Assembly: GCA_949480205.1 (NCBI GenBank)
Contig: CASXXK010000006.1
Location: forward strand, 1-41,066
Direction of reading: 5' to 3'
From: an uncultured Candidatus Saccharibacteria bacterium
GTDB taxonomy: Bacteria > Patescibacteriota > Saccharimonadia > Saccharimonadales > Saccharimonadaceae
DNA length: 41,066 nucleotides
Below, one piece after another: positions 24,574 to 33,420 of this stretch. Under the pieces are notes generated by a model. It made no database searches. It had not been told where the DNA came from and saw nothing but the letters and a program-made list of their open reading frames with translations. The position numbers were made by a program, and so were the translations under genes. Within the stretch, counting starts at the first letter, position 1. Every line of letters starts with the position of its first letter.

Positions 24574-26613
24574 TTAGCTATCTCGTTTCAGCATTACCGT
24601 AAACGCTTCGCTCGGGATATCGATTTTACCGAAGCGCTTCATGCGAGCCTTACCTTTCTTCTGTTTTTCGAGCAACTTAGCCTTGCGGTCACGATCGCCG
24701 GTGTGAATTTTTACCGTCACGTCTTTACGGTAAGCGCCAATAGTCTCACGGGCAATAATTTTAGCACCGATGGCGGCCTGAAGAGCTACTTCGAAGTTTT
24801 GGCGTGGAATTACGGTTTTGAGTTTTTTGGTAATTTCGCGCCCAAGAGCATCGGCTTCGGAACGATGACACATTAGGCTGAGCGCATCAATCCGCTGACC
24901 GCCTACGAGAAAATCAAGTCGTACCAAATCTTCCGCGCGATAATCAGACAACTCATAATTAAAACTGGCATAGCCTGACGTGATACTTTTGAGCTGGTCA
25001 TAAAAATCCGTAAGCAGGTTGGCCATAGGCGCCTCAAAGTCAATCACGGCGCGATCTTCAATATAGCTCAGATTGGTCTGGTGGCCGCGTTTTTCGTTAA
25101 TCAGGTTCAGCACGCCACCAATCATGGTCTGAGGGAGAATAATTTCGCCCTTGACCCACGGCTCGCGAATTTCTTGCACCGTAGAAATATCCGGTAAATC
25201 GGCCGCCGAGCGAATATTTAAATTCTCACCATTTGCTAAAGTAACCTCATAGTTGGTGCTGGGGTTAGTAATCACGAGATCGAGGTTAAATTCCCTTTCC
25301 AGGCGCTCACGAATAATGTCCATATGGAGCAAACCCAGGAAGCCAATGCGCAAACCAAAACCAAGGACTGGAGAATTTTCGGGCTCAAAATGCAGCGCCG
25401 AATCGGACATAGCTAGCTTCTCAACCGCGTCTTTGAGATCTTGGTACTGGTCGTTAGAAACTGGGAAAAATCCAGCATAGACAAACGGCAAAACATTTCT
25501 GTAGCCCGGAAGTGGCGTGGTGGCAGGAGTTTTGGCAAGCGTAACTGTATCACCGACTTTGGCTTCGCGAGTAGTTTTGAGGTTAGTGACAATATAACCA
25601 ATGCTGCCCTCCTCGAGACTGGCGGTAGGAGCCATTTTGGGTGTGAGCGCACCGACTTCCAAGGCAAGTCCGTTAGTGCCGGCCGCCATCATGCGGATTT
25701 CGGAATTTTTGGGGATGATACCTTCAAAAATGCGCACGTAAAGGACGACGCCGCGGTAGTCGTCGAAGTATGAGTCGAAAATTAAAGCCCGGGTGCGAGG
25801 CCTACTATGCGCATCCATTTCGGTAGAGGACCGGTCGTCGCGCCATCCCGCCGTTGCGGGTGTCGCGCGCCCTGCGTTCTCGGTCGTAACCTGCGAAAGC
25901 TCCTCTACCGAAATGCTGCCCATAGCTATGTTTCGTGCCGAGGCTAGTTGACTTTCTTTCTCAGGAGCATCCGCGACCAACGGGGAGCGGAACGAGCTAG
26001 TCTCGCCCGTAACGACGGGCCGAGACGTAGCGTCTCCTGAAAAGAAAGTTGGCTGGTAGGCGGCACGTAAAGTTGGTGCGGGCGCTTTGGTAATAATGCG
26101 GTCGAGAATTTCAGGGACGCCTTGGCCAGTTTTGCCGGAAGCCAGAATGATTTCTTCGGGTTTGCAGCCAAGCAAGTTAACAATTTGGGCGATGACTTTT
26201 TCGACGTCAGCTGCTGGTAGGTCAACTTTGTTAATTACTGGAATAATATACAAGTCCTGTTCAAGCGCTAAATAGACGTTCGCCAGGGTTTGCGCCTGAA
26301 TGCCCTGCGTAGCATCCACCACTAATACTGCGGCTTCTACCGCTTGTAATGAACGTGAAACTTCATAAGAAAAGTCGACGTGCCCCGGGGTGTCAATCAG
26401 GTTCAAAACGTAATCTTTCCAGTGCATTTGCACCGGTGTGAGTTTAATCGTAATGCCCTTTTCGCGCTCTAATTCCATTGAATCAAGCAACTGCGACTTC
26501 ATTTCGCGCTGCGAGACCGTACCAGTTAATTCCATCATGCGGTCGGCGATCGTAGACTTGCCGTGGTCGATGTGGGCGATAATACAGAAATTGCGAATTT
26601 TATCTGGATTCAT
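24574..26613 (-). CDS. lepA: Elongation factor 4 with palindrome-encoded insertion
   Basis: A 679-residue translational GTPase that back-translocates or remodels stalled ribosomes. G1 is AHIDHGKST, G3 DTPGHVDF, G4 NKVDLPAA; the C-terminal domain has RIGFLGLLHMDI and the family-typical end KKGKARMKRFGK. Typical length is about 600. The extra residues (about 85) sit between KAPAPT of domain I and RALIFDSYFD of domain II, replacing the usual short linker. The insertion is encoded by GC-rich inverted repeats. The ATG at 26613 is seven bases after TATAAT (leaderless); the -10 boxes of lepA and tilS lie back to back. Confidence 0.95.
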   Translation of the reverse strand: MNPDKIRNFCIIAHIDHGKSTIADRMMELTGTVSQREMKSQLLDSMELEREKGITIKLTPVQMHWKDYVLNLIDTPGHVDFSYEVSRSLQAVEAAVLVVDATQGIQAQTLANVYLALEQDLYIIPVINKVDLPAADVEKVIAQIVNLLGCKPEEIILASGKTGQGVPEILDRIITKAPAPTLRAAYQPTFFSGDATSRPVVTGETSSFRSPLVADAPEKESQLASARNIAMGSISVEELSQVTTENAGRATPATAGWRDDRSSTEMDAHSRPRTRALIFDSYFDDYRGVVLYVRIFEGIIPKNSEIRMMAAGTNGLALEVGALTPKMAPTASLEEGSIGYIVTNLKTTREAKVGDTVTLAKTPATTPLPGYRNVLPFVYAGFFPVSNDQYQDLKDAVEKLAMSDSALHFEPENSPVLGFGLRIGFLGLLHMDIIRERLEREFNLDLVITNPSTNYEVTLANGENLNIRSAADLPDISTVQEIREPWVKGEIILPQTMIGGVLNLINEKRGHQTNLSYIEDRAVIDFEAPMANLLTDFYDQLKSITSGYASFNYELSDYRAEDLVRLDFLVGGQRIDALSLMCHRSEADALGREITKKLKTVIPRQNFEVALQAAIGAKIIARETIGAYRKDVTVKIHTGDRDRKAKLLEKQKKGKARMKRFGKIDIPSEAFTVMLKRDS
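25817..25914. repeat. Palindromic insert 1 within lepA
   Basis: Perfect 14-bp arms ATTTCGGTAGAGGA (25817-25830) and 25901-25914 enclose a GC-rich core with an inner hairpin CCCGC/GCGGG (25847-25860). The whole segment stays in frame inside lepA. Confidence 0.8.
25949..26050. repeat. Palindromic insert 2 within lepA
   Basis: Near-perfect arms (CTTTCTTT..TCAGGAG at about 25952-25966, and its complement at 26034-26050) enclose an inner hairpin TCTCG-CCCGT/ACGGGCCGAGA (26001-26024). In frame, adjacent to insert 1. Confidence 0.75.
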
Positions 26614-26642
26614 AGTCACAATTATACTATAATTACAATATT

Positions 26643-27509
26643 ATGGCAAAGATTATTCTGGCAGTGTCGGGCGGGGTGGATTCAATGGTTATGCTGGATA
26701 TGATATGTCGTTCTGAGCAATATTCGTCTGGTGATATAATTGTAGCGCATTTTGACCATGGAATTCGGGAGAATTCAGCGGAAGATGCGGCGTTCGTAGA
26801 GCGCAAGGCACGCGAATATGGCGTGGAATTTCGGCTAGGCGAAGGTGAGCTAGGCAAGGGTGCTTCGGAAACTGAAGCACGAACGGCGCGATATGATTTT
26901 TTACATAATATAGACCCCTCTGCGACGATTTTTACAGCGCATCACCTCGATGATTTGGTGGAAACCGTAGCAATCAATTTGATTCGGGGCACTGGTTGGC
27001 GAGGCTTAGCAGTGCTGGATACACCAGGCATAAAACGACCATTTTTGGAAACGGAAATGTTTTATGAGCCGATGGACCGAATGGCTATTATGGAGTATGC
27101 CGCCAAGCGGCGACTAGAATTTCGGGAAGACCCATCTAACTCATGGGACGAATATTTACGGAATCGCGTACGCCACCAGATGGATAATTTCCCACTAGAT
27201 TTTGAGCAAAAAATGCAGATCTACCAGCTTTGGCAAGCCCAAAAACAGCTAAAATCCGAGATTAATCCTGATGTAGTTAGGCTATTACCCGCACAAGATG
27301 ACTCATGGCAACGGGCGTGGTTTCGGGATTTGGCGCCAAATTTAGCACTAGAACTGCTCCGCGCCGGAATTTTGCGTGCTGGCATTGCGGCCACACGACC
27401 ACAACTAGAGGATTTCCGGCAGGCAATTTTGAATTATGCCCCCGGCAAATATTTTAATCTGCCGGGAGACAAGTTAGTAAAACTTAATAAAACTAATTTT
27501 GAACTCTGA
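26643..27509 (+). CDS. tilS: tRNA(Ile)-lysidine synthase
   Basis: A 288-residue N-type ATP pyrophosphatase that converts C34 of tRNA-Ile(CAU) to lysidine. P-loop is AVSGGVDSMVMLD, followed by AHFDHGIRENSAED and FTAHHLDDLVETVAINLIRGTG, then REDPSNSWDEYLRNRVR. It is short (often 320-450), lacking most C-terminal accessory domains, as in small forms of TilS. TATAAT (26628-26633) is nine bases before ATG, so transcription starts at or next to the start codon. Divergent from lepA; its stop is two bases from the convergent small membrane gene. Confidence 0.93.
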   Translation: MAKIILAVSGGVDSMVMLDMICRSEQYSSGDIIVAHFDHGIRENSAEDAAFVERKAREYGVEFRLGEGELGKGASETEARTARYDFLHNIDPSATIFTAHHLDDLVETVAINLIRGTGWRGLAVLDTPGIKRPFLETEMFYEPMDRMAIMEYAAKRRLEFREDPSNSWDEYLRNRVRHQMDNFPLDFEQKMQIYQLWQAQKQLKSEINPDVVRLLPAQDDSWQRAWFRDLAPNLALELLRAGILRAGIAATRPQLEDFRQAILNYAPGKYFNLPGDKLVKLNKTNFEL

Positions 27510-27511
27510 TT

Positions 27512-27805
27512 CTATTTGCGCGTGCAAGTGCCTTTAGCATTCTTTGCAAACCAGTCATTAAATTCGTCAAGATAAGCCTCAACTCCGATTTGCTCAGCAT
27601 ATTCCTTTTGAGCGTCAAAGTCATAGCTCATACCAGTAGCAGCATAGCCAGTGAGTTTGTCGTCGTTATACATAATTGTGATATTGCCAACAGATGATTC
27701 GCAAGACATCTTGCGAGAAGTAAGTGAAACGATGCCAAAAATTATGCCAAACAAAACCGCAAAGCCAAGCACGACGCCGCCAATTATCATTAGTACTTTT
27801 TTCAT
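27512..27805 (-). CDS. Small single-pass membrane protein (97 residues)
   Basis: One N-terminal membrane helix (about residues 4-28) after MKK, then a short ectodomain with Cys near residue 34 and Cys near the end (GTCTRK) that could form a disulphide. No family recognised. SD AAGGAGG precedes the ATG. Upstream lies a structured RNA ending in an intrinsic terminator, so the gene may be controlled by readthrough. Confidence 0.65.
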   Translation of the reverse strand: MKKVLMIIGGVVLGFAVLFGIIFGIVSLTSRKMSCESSVGNITIMYNDDKLTGYAATGMSYDFDAQKEYAEQIGVEAYLDEFNDWFAKNAKGTCTRK

Positions 27806-27849
27806 ATTTCCTCCTTGAGAGTTATAAATTTGTTAGTCAGCCGGCGGTG

Positions 27850-27980
27850 ACAAAAATAGGACACTGCTCGGCAGTGTCTTAAATTGCTTTGTCATGATGG
27901 ATAAAATACACCCATTCAAAGAGCAGCGCCCTAGTTTTGGGTGTAAGGGTTCTACCATCATGTTTTTGCAATTTAAGACA
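27850..27980 (-). ncRNA. Candidate structured RNA or riboswitch
   Basis: On the minus strand: -10 TATAAT (27991-27986, with extended TG) predicts a start near 27980. The 5' end pairs perfectly over 13 bp (27968-27980 with 27875-27887). Nested inside are CATGATGG/CCATCATG and ACACCC/GGGTGT, with a terminal loop of about 25 bases. Then comes a terminator hairpin, GACACTGC/GCAGTGTC (27860-27878), followed by CTATTTTT. Four bases (27875-27878) are shared by the long stem and the terminator, the classic aptamer/terminator overlap. No SRP, 6S, tmRNA or known riboswitch core was recognised. It sits 45 bases before the small membrane gene. Confidence 0.65.
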
Positions 27981-28076
27981 ATCTAATTATAACATAAGAA
28001 GATAGGACTAGTAAGAAAATTATACCCACTATATAGAAGTGTGCTATAATCAGGGCAGATTTAAGTGGAGTTGAAT

Positions 28077-28913
28077 ATGATTACCAAAGCGATTATCCCA
28101 GTAGCAGGTTGGGGCACGCGCAGGTTGCCAATTACGAAGATTATTGAAAAGTCGATGTTGCCCGTAGGTAATCGTCCGTTGGTGGATTATTCGGTGCAAG
28201 AATTAATTCGGGCGGGCGTAAAAGATATTTATATGATTATCTCGAACGTAGAGCCCTGCCAGGTAAAGGCATTTTATTCCAAGAATGTGGCGCTTGATCA
28301 GTATTTAATTGACCGCGGCAAGGAAGACCGCTTAGCGCTGGCACATACCCTGCCGGATGATGTAAAAATTCATTATATTCAGCAGGATCCGGCTGGTAAA
28401 TATGGTACGGCAATTCCGATTGCAATGGCAGTAGAAGAGTACAATATTAACGAGCCAGTGTTGGTGTTTATGGGTGATGATTTCATCTGGAACCCAGGTG
28501 GAGAGTCGGCCAGCGATTCTCTCATCAAGACGATGCAAAACGATGACGAATCGGTGATTCTAGGCGTGGAAGTGCCACGCGACCAAGTGGAAAAATACGG
28601 CGTATTATCGGCTGAAGATGGTAAACTAACAGGAGTAGTGGAGAAACCGAGCGTCGAGGAAGCGCCGTCAAACTTAATCAATGTTAGCAAATATATCATG
28701 TCACCAGCGCTATTGCAGGAAATTGTGCGCTACACCAAAGAAAATGATTTTGGACCGAAGGATCAAGAGTATGTAGTGACAGATCCAATCGATAACTACA
28801 TCAAGAAGGGCGGCGTAATGCGCGTAGCTCCAGTAGCTGGCGAATATTTGGATGGCGGTAGTGTAGAGGGATGGCTACACGCGAACAACGTGGTTTGTGG
28901 TCACAAAAGCTAG
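28077..28913 (+). CDS. galU: UTP-glucose-1-phosphate uridylyltransferase-like nucleotidyltransferase
   Basis: A 278-residue protein making UDP-glucose for envelope glycans. It starts with the NDP-sugar pyrophosphorylase motif KAIIPVAGWGTRRLPITKII, then KSMLPVGNRPLVDY, QQDPAGKYGTA (usual GalU has QxxxxGLGHA), FMGDDFIW and EKPS. The altered QDPAGKYGTA block leaves room for a different sugar-nucleotide specificity. ATG 28077 is chosen because AAGTGGAG lies about six bases upstream; -10 TATAAT at 28045-28050. It precedes murA. Confidence 0.85.
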   Translation: MITKAIIPVAGWGTRRLPITKIIEKSMLPVGNRPLVDYSVQELIRAGVKDIYMIISNVEPCQVKAFYSKNVALDQYLIDRGKEDRLALAHTLPDDVKIHYIQQDPAGKYGTAIPIAMAVEEYNINEPVLVFMGDDFIWNPGGESASDSLIKTMQNDDESVILGVEVPRDQVEKYGVLSAEDGKLTGVVEKPSVEEAPSNLINVSKYIMSPALLQEIVRYTKENDFGPKDQEYVVTDPIDNYIKKGGVMRVAPVAGEYLDGGSVEGWLHANNVVCGHKS

Positions 28914-28945
28914 GCGTAATATTCATTCTGTGATATAATGATATT

Positions 28946-30556
28946 ATGGTAAAAAAGCATACTGAATTGAGCTATCAAGAGGCAATTGGTCGAGTGATTG
29001 CGCGATTGCGCACGGAAAAAGGCTGGACACAAACGCAGTTAGCCGAAAAAATTGGCAGTAGTCAGTCCGCGATTCATCGTGTGGAAAAAGGCCAACAAAA
29101 TATTTCTTTAGAATTGGTACGTAAGTTATCACAAGCACTTGGTGGACAAATTCTCTCTGTTAACGATAACGTTTCGCAAAGTTATCGCATCAATGGTGGT
29201 AAAGAATTGCACGGTGAGGCTGTGATTAATACTAGTAAGAATGCGGCCGTGGCATTACTTTGTGCTTCAATGTTAAATTCTGGTACTACTACTTTGAAAC
29301 ATGTAGCGCGCATTGAAGAAGTCTTCCGGATTATTGAAGTTTTGGAATCCTTGGGTGTACGCTGTCGCTGGATAAATGATAACCGCGACCTAGAAATTAT
29401 ATCACCAGACGAATTAGATATTGCCAACATCAATGTTGAGGCAGCACGCAAAACTCGTTCGATTTTGATGTTTATGGGACCACTTTTGCATAAATTCAAG
29501 AAGTTTCGTTTGCCTTATGCTGGTGGCTGTACACTTGGCACGCGCACCATTGAACCACATCTACGAGCACTCCGGGCTTTTGGTCTCAAAGTAGATGCGG
29601 CGAGCTGCAGTGGATTTTATGAAGCCATGGTGGCACCAGATAAGCCTACTCTTAAGCCAGATTTTAAAGATATGCCTGAGAACATTGACCAAGTAGGCCC
29701 CAAGTTCCCTGCCAAGCGTGTAGTGCTAATTGAGCGTGGTGACACCGTGACGGAGAACGTTTTGATGGCGGCAGCGTTGTACCCGGGTGAGACTACGATT
29801 GTAGGGGCATCATCGAATTATATGGTACAAGACCTATGTTTCTTCTTAGAGAAACTCGGCGTAAAAGTACGCGGGATTGGTTCGACCACTTTGCATGTGA
29901 CTGGCAAATCTGAGATTGATGTAGATATAGAATACGCGCCCGCTGAAGACCCAATTGAAGCAATGTCGTTCATTGCCGTTGCATTAGTGACGCAGTCAAA
30001 ATTAACAATTCGTCGCGCGCCAATTGAGTTCCTAGAAGTAGAACTAGAAGTTTTAAAGAGTATGGGCGCAAAGATTGAGCGCTCGCCAGAATATTATAGT
30101 GCCAATGGACGCACGCGGCTGGTGGACTTGAAGATCTTTAAGTCCGAGCTGGTAGCACCAACCGACAAAATTGCCCCGATGCCATTCCCTGGTCTCAATA
30201 TTGATAACCTGCCTTTCTTCGGCGTGATTGCCGCCACGGCTAAAGGGCGTACATTGATTCATGACTGGGTGTTCGAAAACCGCGCAGTGTATCTAACTTA
30301 TCTCGAAAATCTCAATGCCAAGGTTGAACTTTTGGATGCTCACCGAGTATATGTGGAAGGGCCAACCAACTGGCGCTCTGCCGAGCTAGTAGCGCCACCC
30401 GCCTTGCGCCCAGCCGTGGTGGTGATGATCGCAATGCTAGCTGCACCGGGGACTTCGATTTTGCGCAATATTTATTCGATTAACCGTGGCTATCAGGATT
30501 TTGCTGAGCGTTTGAATAAGTTGGGTGCAGATATTCAACCACTCTCTGGAGTGTAA
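28946..30556 (+). CDS. murA: XRE-type HTH fused to MurA
   Basis: A 536-residue fusion. Residues about 10-70 are an XRE/Cro helix-turn-helix (RVIARLRTEKGWTQTQLAEK, SSQSAIHRVEKG). Residues about 80-536 are UDP-GlcNAc 1-carboxyvinyltransferase, first step of peptidoglycan synthesis: INGGKELHGE, Lys98-Asn99 (TSKNAAV), and the fosfomycin-target Cys195 in AGGCTLGTR. Normal MurA is about 420. TATAAT (28934-28939) six bases before the ATG indicates leaderless mRNA. The HTH may let the enzyme bind DNA, for example to regulate its own or envelope genes; this is inference. Confidence 0.93.
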   Translation: MVKKHTELSYQEAIGRVIARLRTEKGWTQTQLAEKIGSSQSAIHRVEKGQQNISLELVRKLSQALGGQILSVNDNVSQSYRINGGKELHGEAVINTSKNAAVALLCASMLNSGTTTLKHVARIEEVFRIIEVLESLGVRCRWINDNRDLEIISPDELDIANINVEAARKTRSILMFMGPLLHKFKKFRLPYAGGCTLGTRTIEPHLRALRAFGLKVDAASCSGFYEAMVAPDKPTLKPDFKDMPENIDQVGPKFPAKRVVLIERGDTVTENVLMAAALYPGETTIVGASSNYMVQDLCFFLEKLGVKVRGIGSTTLHVTGKSEIDVDIEYAPAEDPIEAMSFIAVALVTQSKLTIRRAPIEFLEVELEVLKSMGAKIERSPEYYSANGRTRLVDLKIFKSELVAPTDKIAPMPFPGLNIDNLPFFGVIAATAKGRTLIHDWVFENRAVYLTYLENLNAKVELLDAHRVYVEGPTNWRSAELVAPPALRPAVVVMIAMLAAPGTSILRNIYSINRGYQDFAERLNKLGADIQPLSGV

Positions 30557-30775
30557 TGGATATCTAAGCAAAAGCATTATCAAATTTAGCGTAGGCTTTT
30601 TGAAAATAAGCAATTACGGAATGGCATTTTTGCTAAAATATCGTGCTTATGATTGTAAGTTTTAGAAAATTTGTTATATGCTGACGGTACGCCGGCGCCC
30701 GTGCGAGAAAAACGCGTATTCTTGTCGACCCCAGCGTGTAACAATGCTATAATAAGATTAACAAAGGAAGGTAAT

Positions 30776-31846
30776 ATGGCAAAAAAGACTACAAAAGCAG
30801 AAATGACTTCGGATGATTCCGGCAAAAAACAGGCGCTCGATCTCGCGATTGCCCAAATTACAAAGCAGTTCGGTGATGGTTCAATTATGAAACTGGGTGA
30901 AACCCAAAAGATTGATGTGGAACTTTTGCCCTCTGGCTCTTTGTCCCTAGACTTAGCGCTCGGCGGTGGCTATCCTAAAGGACGAATTATCGAGATTTAT
31001 GGGCCAGAATCTTCTGGTAAAACCACTTTGGCTTTGCACGCAATTGCCGAGATTCAGAAGCAAGGCGGGCAGGCGGCATTTATTGATGCTGAGCACGCTC
31101 TTGACCCAGCTTATGCTAAGAAGATTGGCGTAGATACAGATAATCTCTTCATCTCTCAGCCTGATAACGGCGAGCAGGCTTTGGAGATTTGTGAGACGCT
31201 GGTGCGCTCGGGTGCAGTAGACTTGATTGTGGTAGACTCCGTGGCCGCATTGGTGCCTCAAGCCGAAATTGATGGTGATATGGGTGATGCCCAGATGGGT
31301 CTGCAAGCACGTTTAATGTCGCAAGCGATGCGTAAGTTAACTGGTATTATTTCAAAGTCTAAAGCCACGGTGATTTTCATTAACCAGATTCGCATGAAGA
31401 TTGGCGTAATGTTTGGCAATCCAGAGACTACGACCGGCGGTAACGCCCTCAAATTCTACGCTTCAGTGCGTATGGATATTCGCCGTATTGGGCAAATCAA
31501 AGAAGGCGACAATATTTCTGGTAACCGCACCAAAGTAAAGATTGTCAAAAATAAGATTGCTGCACCTTTCCGCACCGCCGAGTTTGATATTATGTACAAT
31601 GAAGGTATCAGCAAGACGGGCGATGTGCTAGATTTGGCGATTCAAAAGGGTATTATTGATAAAGCTGGTGCGTTCTTGAAGTATAAAGGCGAGACGATTG
31701 CGCAAGGTCGCGAGGCGGCTAAGGCATTGCTCAAATCTAACTCTGAGTTGTTGGCCGAGATTGATCAAAAGGTCCGCGAAGCAGCTGGCTTGACAGGCAA
31801 TGTTGATGAAATTGCGCCCGAAATTGAAGAACCTGTGACGGAATAG
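30776..31846 (+). CDS. recA: Recombinase A
   Basis: A 356-residue RecA: Walker [10 protein letters not shown], catalytic Glu region [11 protein letters not shown], Walker [14 protein letters not shown]2 region [21 protein letters not shown]. Length is typical. ATG 30776 has AAAGGAAGG upstream and an extended -10 TGCTATAAT (30745-30753), unlike its leaderless neighbours. The gap 30557-30775 contains only this promoter and T-rich sequence; no clear SOS box seen. recX follows after 20 bases. Confidence 0.98.
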   Translation: MAKKTTKAEMTSDDSGKKQALDLAIAQITKQFGDGSIMKLGETQKIDVELLPSGSLSLDLALGGGYPKGRIIEIYGPESSGKTTLALHAIAEIQKQGGQAAFIDAEHALDPAYAKKIGVDTDNLFISQPDNGEQALEICETLVRSGAVDLIVVDSVAALVPQAEIDGDMGDAQMGLQARLMSQAMRKLTGIISKSKATVIFINQIRMKIGVMFGNPETTTGGNALKFYASVRMDIRRIGQIKEGDNISGNRTKVKIVKNKIAAPFRTAEFDIMYNEGISKTGDVLDLAIQKGIIDKAGAFLKYKGETIAQGREAAKALLKSNSELLAEIDQKVREAAGLTGNVDEIAPEIEEPVTE

Positions 31847-31866
31847 TTCTCGGTTGAGGTGTGGGG

Positions 31867-32748
31867 ATGCTCAAAATTGAGTCTTTAGAACTGGACGAGC
31901 CAGAATTGGAGCAGAAAGCTTCCGATGATGTTGATGCCGCCGAGGCAGAAGAAATTGCTGAATTGGATGCCGAGGCGGAACGACGTCGGCGTGAGGCGGA
32001 GATGATTTATGGCTCTAGCGATGATGTTTCTGGACCGGTTGGCGACTGGGCCACGTTGACGAGTGAACCGGAATACTACACTGTTACCAAAATGACTCCC
32101 GGTGTACGCGATCCGAATCGAGTAAATATTTTTCTAGACGGGCATTTTGCTTTTTCACTCGACGTGAACCAGGTGGTGGATGCCGGTGTGAAGATTGGTT
32201 ACAAGGCTACCGCTGAACGTCTAGAAGAACTGCGACATATGTCAGAGTTTGGCAAGCTGTATCAGCGAACATTAGAGTGGGTACTGACTCGCCCACACTC
32301 AGTTCGCGAAGCCCGCGATTACCTGCGCCGACGCCAAATAAAACGTCGAATGCTTAATCGTCAGCGAGCGCGTGAAGAAAAGAAGCCTCTGGCAGAAATC
32401 GAGGATAGCACTATGCAGCTAGTGTTAGAGCGTCTGATTGAAAAGAAATATCTTAACGACCAGAAATTTGCTGAGTTCTACGTGGAAAATCGCTATGTAC
32501 GACGTGGTATTAGCCATAAACGTCTCAAAATGGAGCTCCAGAAGAAGGGCGTCAGCCCTGAGTTGATTTCTGCCGCAATGGCCAAAGTACAACGTGATGA
32601 GAATGAGGAAATCTTCAAAGTTATTGCAAAAAAACGCAAAAAGTATAATGATTTTCAATTAATTAGATATCTAACGCGCCAAGGATTTAACTTTCAACAG
32701 GCGAAAGACGCCGTGGAAAAGGCTAAACTTCAAGACGATACAGAATAG
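31867..32748 (+). CDS. recX: RecX-like RecA regulator with acidic N-terminus
   Basis: A 293-residue protein. An acidic low-complexity N-terminus (about 1-60, rich in Asp/Glu/Ala) leads to a PRC-like or strand segment (VNIFLDGHFAFSLD), then the three-helix repeats of RecX: VLTRPHSVREARDYL, RLIEKKYLNDQKFAEFYVENR, GISHKRLKMELQKKGVSPELI, KRKKYNDFQLIRYLTRQGF. RecX binds RecA filaments and limits them. ATG 31867 has GAGG about eight bases upstream. It is co-transcribed with recA. Confidence 0.88.
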   Translation: MLKIESLELDEPELEQKASDDVDAAEAEEIAELDAEAERRRREAEMIYGSSDDVSGPVGDWATLTSEPEYYTVTKMTPGVRDPNRVNIFLDGHFAFSLDVNQVVDAGVKIGYKATAERLEELRHMSEFGKLYQRTLEWVLTRPHSVREARDYLRRRQIKRRMLNRQRAREEKKPLAEIEDSTMQLVLERLIEKKYLNDQKFAEFYVENRYVRRGISHKRLKMELQKKGVSPELISAAMAKVQRDENEEIFKVIAKKRKKYNDFQLIRYLTRQGFNFQQAKDAVEKAKLQDDTE

Positions 32749-32749
32749 T

Positions 32750-32779
32750 GTATATACATTGTATCGACAATGTATATAC
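32750..32779. terminator. Palindrome between recX and convergent gene
   Basis: Perfect 13-bp arms GTATATACATTGT (32750-32762) and its complement (32767-32779) with loop ATCG. No T tract; probable bidirectional transcription end or binding site. Confidence 0.5.
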
Positions 32780-32796
32780 GAAATGCATACAATGTA

Positions 32797-33402
32797 TTAC
32801 TCTTGCTCGTGGTTTTTCGTGCGCGTTTCGGTGGCAAAATCAGGCTCGCGAAACGGGTTGACGAAACTTGGAACAAAATCGTTTTTAGCAACCTTAGCTT
32901 TAGATTTAGGAGTTTCTTTCTCTTCTTTAATAATAACTTTATAGTCATTAACCTCATCAATACGATTACGTGAGATGGTAAGCTCTGGGTCGATGAAAGC
33001 TTTAATCAGCGGACGTTGCACAATTAGCTGTTGGATCTGCCAAGTTGAGGGCTCAAGAGTAAAGTCACTAACTTTGCCAAGTTTAGCCCCCTGCTTTGAC
33101 TCAACTTTGAGTCCAACTAAATGAAAATTAAGGTCAAGCACTTTCTTGATACGAATAATTTCGTCTGGCTCAACGAACTCATCCGCAGAATCAACAATCA
33201 TGCCCAAGCGCGAGAATTCACGTACACTTTCCATTGGAAGAATCTCTCCCACTTCTTTTCCAACCAGTGGTCCAGCCACTCGACAGGCAATAATTTTTAG
33301 ATTGTCTGGTTCAACAATTAGTTCTGTAATACTAGCAATTTGCCCACCTACGTGAAGGCTAAGGACTGGGCAACCAATTAAGCGTGAGCCGTTGAACAAC
33401 AT
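32797..33402 (-). CDS. PRC-barrel domain protein
   Basis: A 201-residue protein with two PRC-barrel-like repeats (about 5-75: GCPVLSLHVGGQIASITELI; about 85-155: GLKVESKQGAKLGKVSDFTL), then a charged, disordered tail. PRC barrels bind RNA or protein partners, for example in RimM and photosystem proteins; the substrate here is unknown. TATAAT six bases before the ATG (33409-33414) indicates a leaderless mRNA. Confidence 0.8.
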   Translation of the reverse strand: MLFNGSRLIGCPVLSLHVGGQIASITELIVEPDNLKIIACRVAGPLVGKEVGEILPMESVREFSRLGMIVDSADEFVEPDEIIRIKKVLDLNFHLVGLKVESKQGAKLGKVSDFTLEPSTWQIQQLIVQRPLIKAFIDPELTISRNRIDEVNDYKVIIKEEKETPKSKAKVAKNDFVPSFVNPFREPDFATETRTKNHEQE

Positions 33403-33420
33403 ACTATTATTATACCATAA

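Noticed and set aside
25790-26070. Intein in lepA
   Set aside because: The extra segment is about 85 residues, lacks splicing-block Cys/Ser start and His-Asn end, and is palindromic at DNA level.
27850-27980. SRP RNA, 6S RNA or tmRNA
   Set aside because: No SRP GGAA tetraloop/asymmetric loop core, too short for 6S, and no tRNA-like ends or tag ORF.
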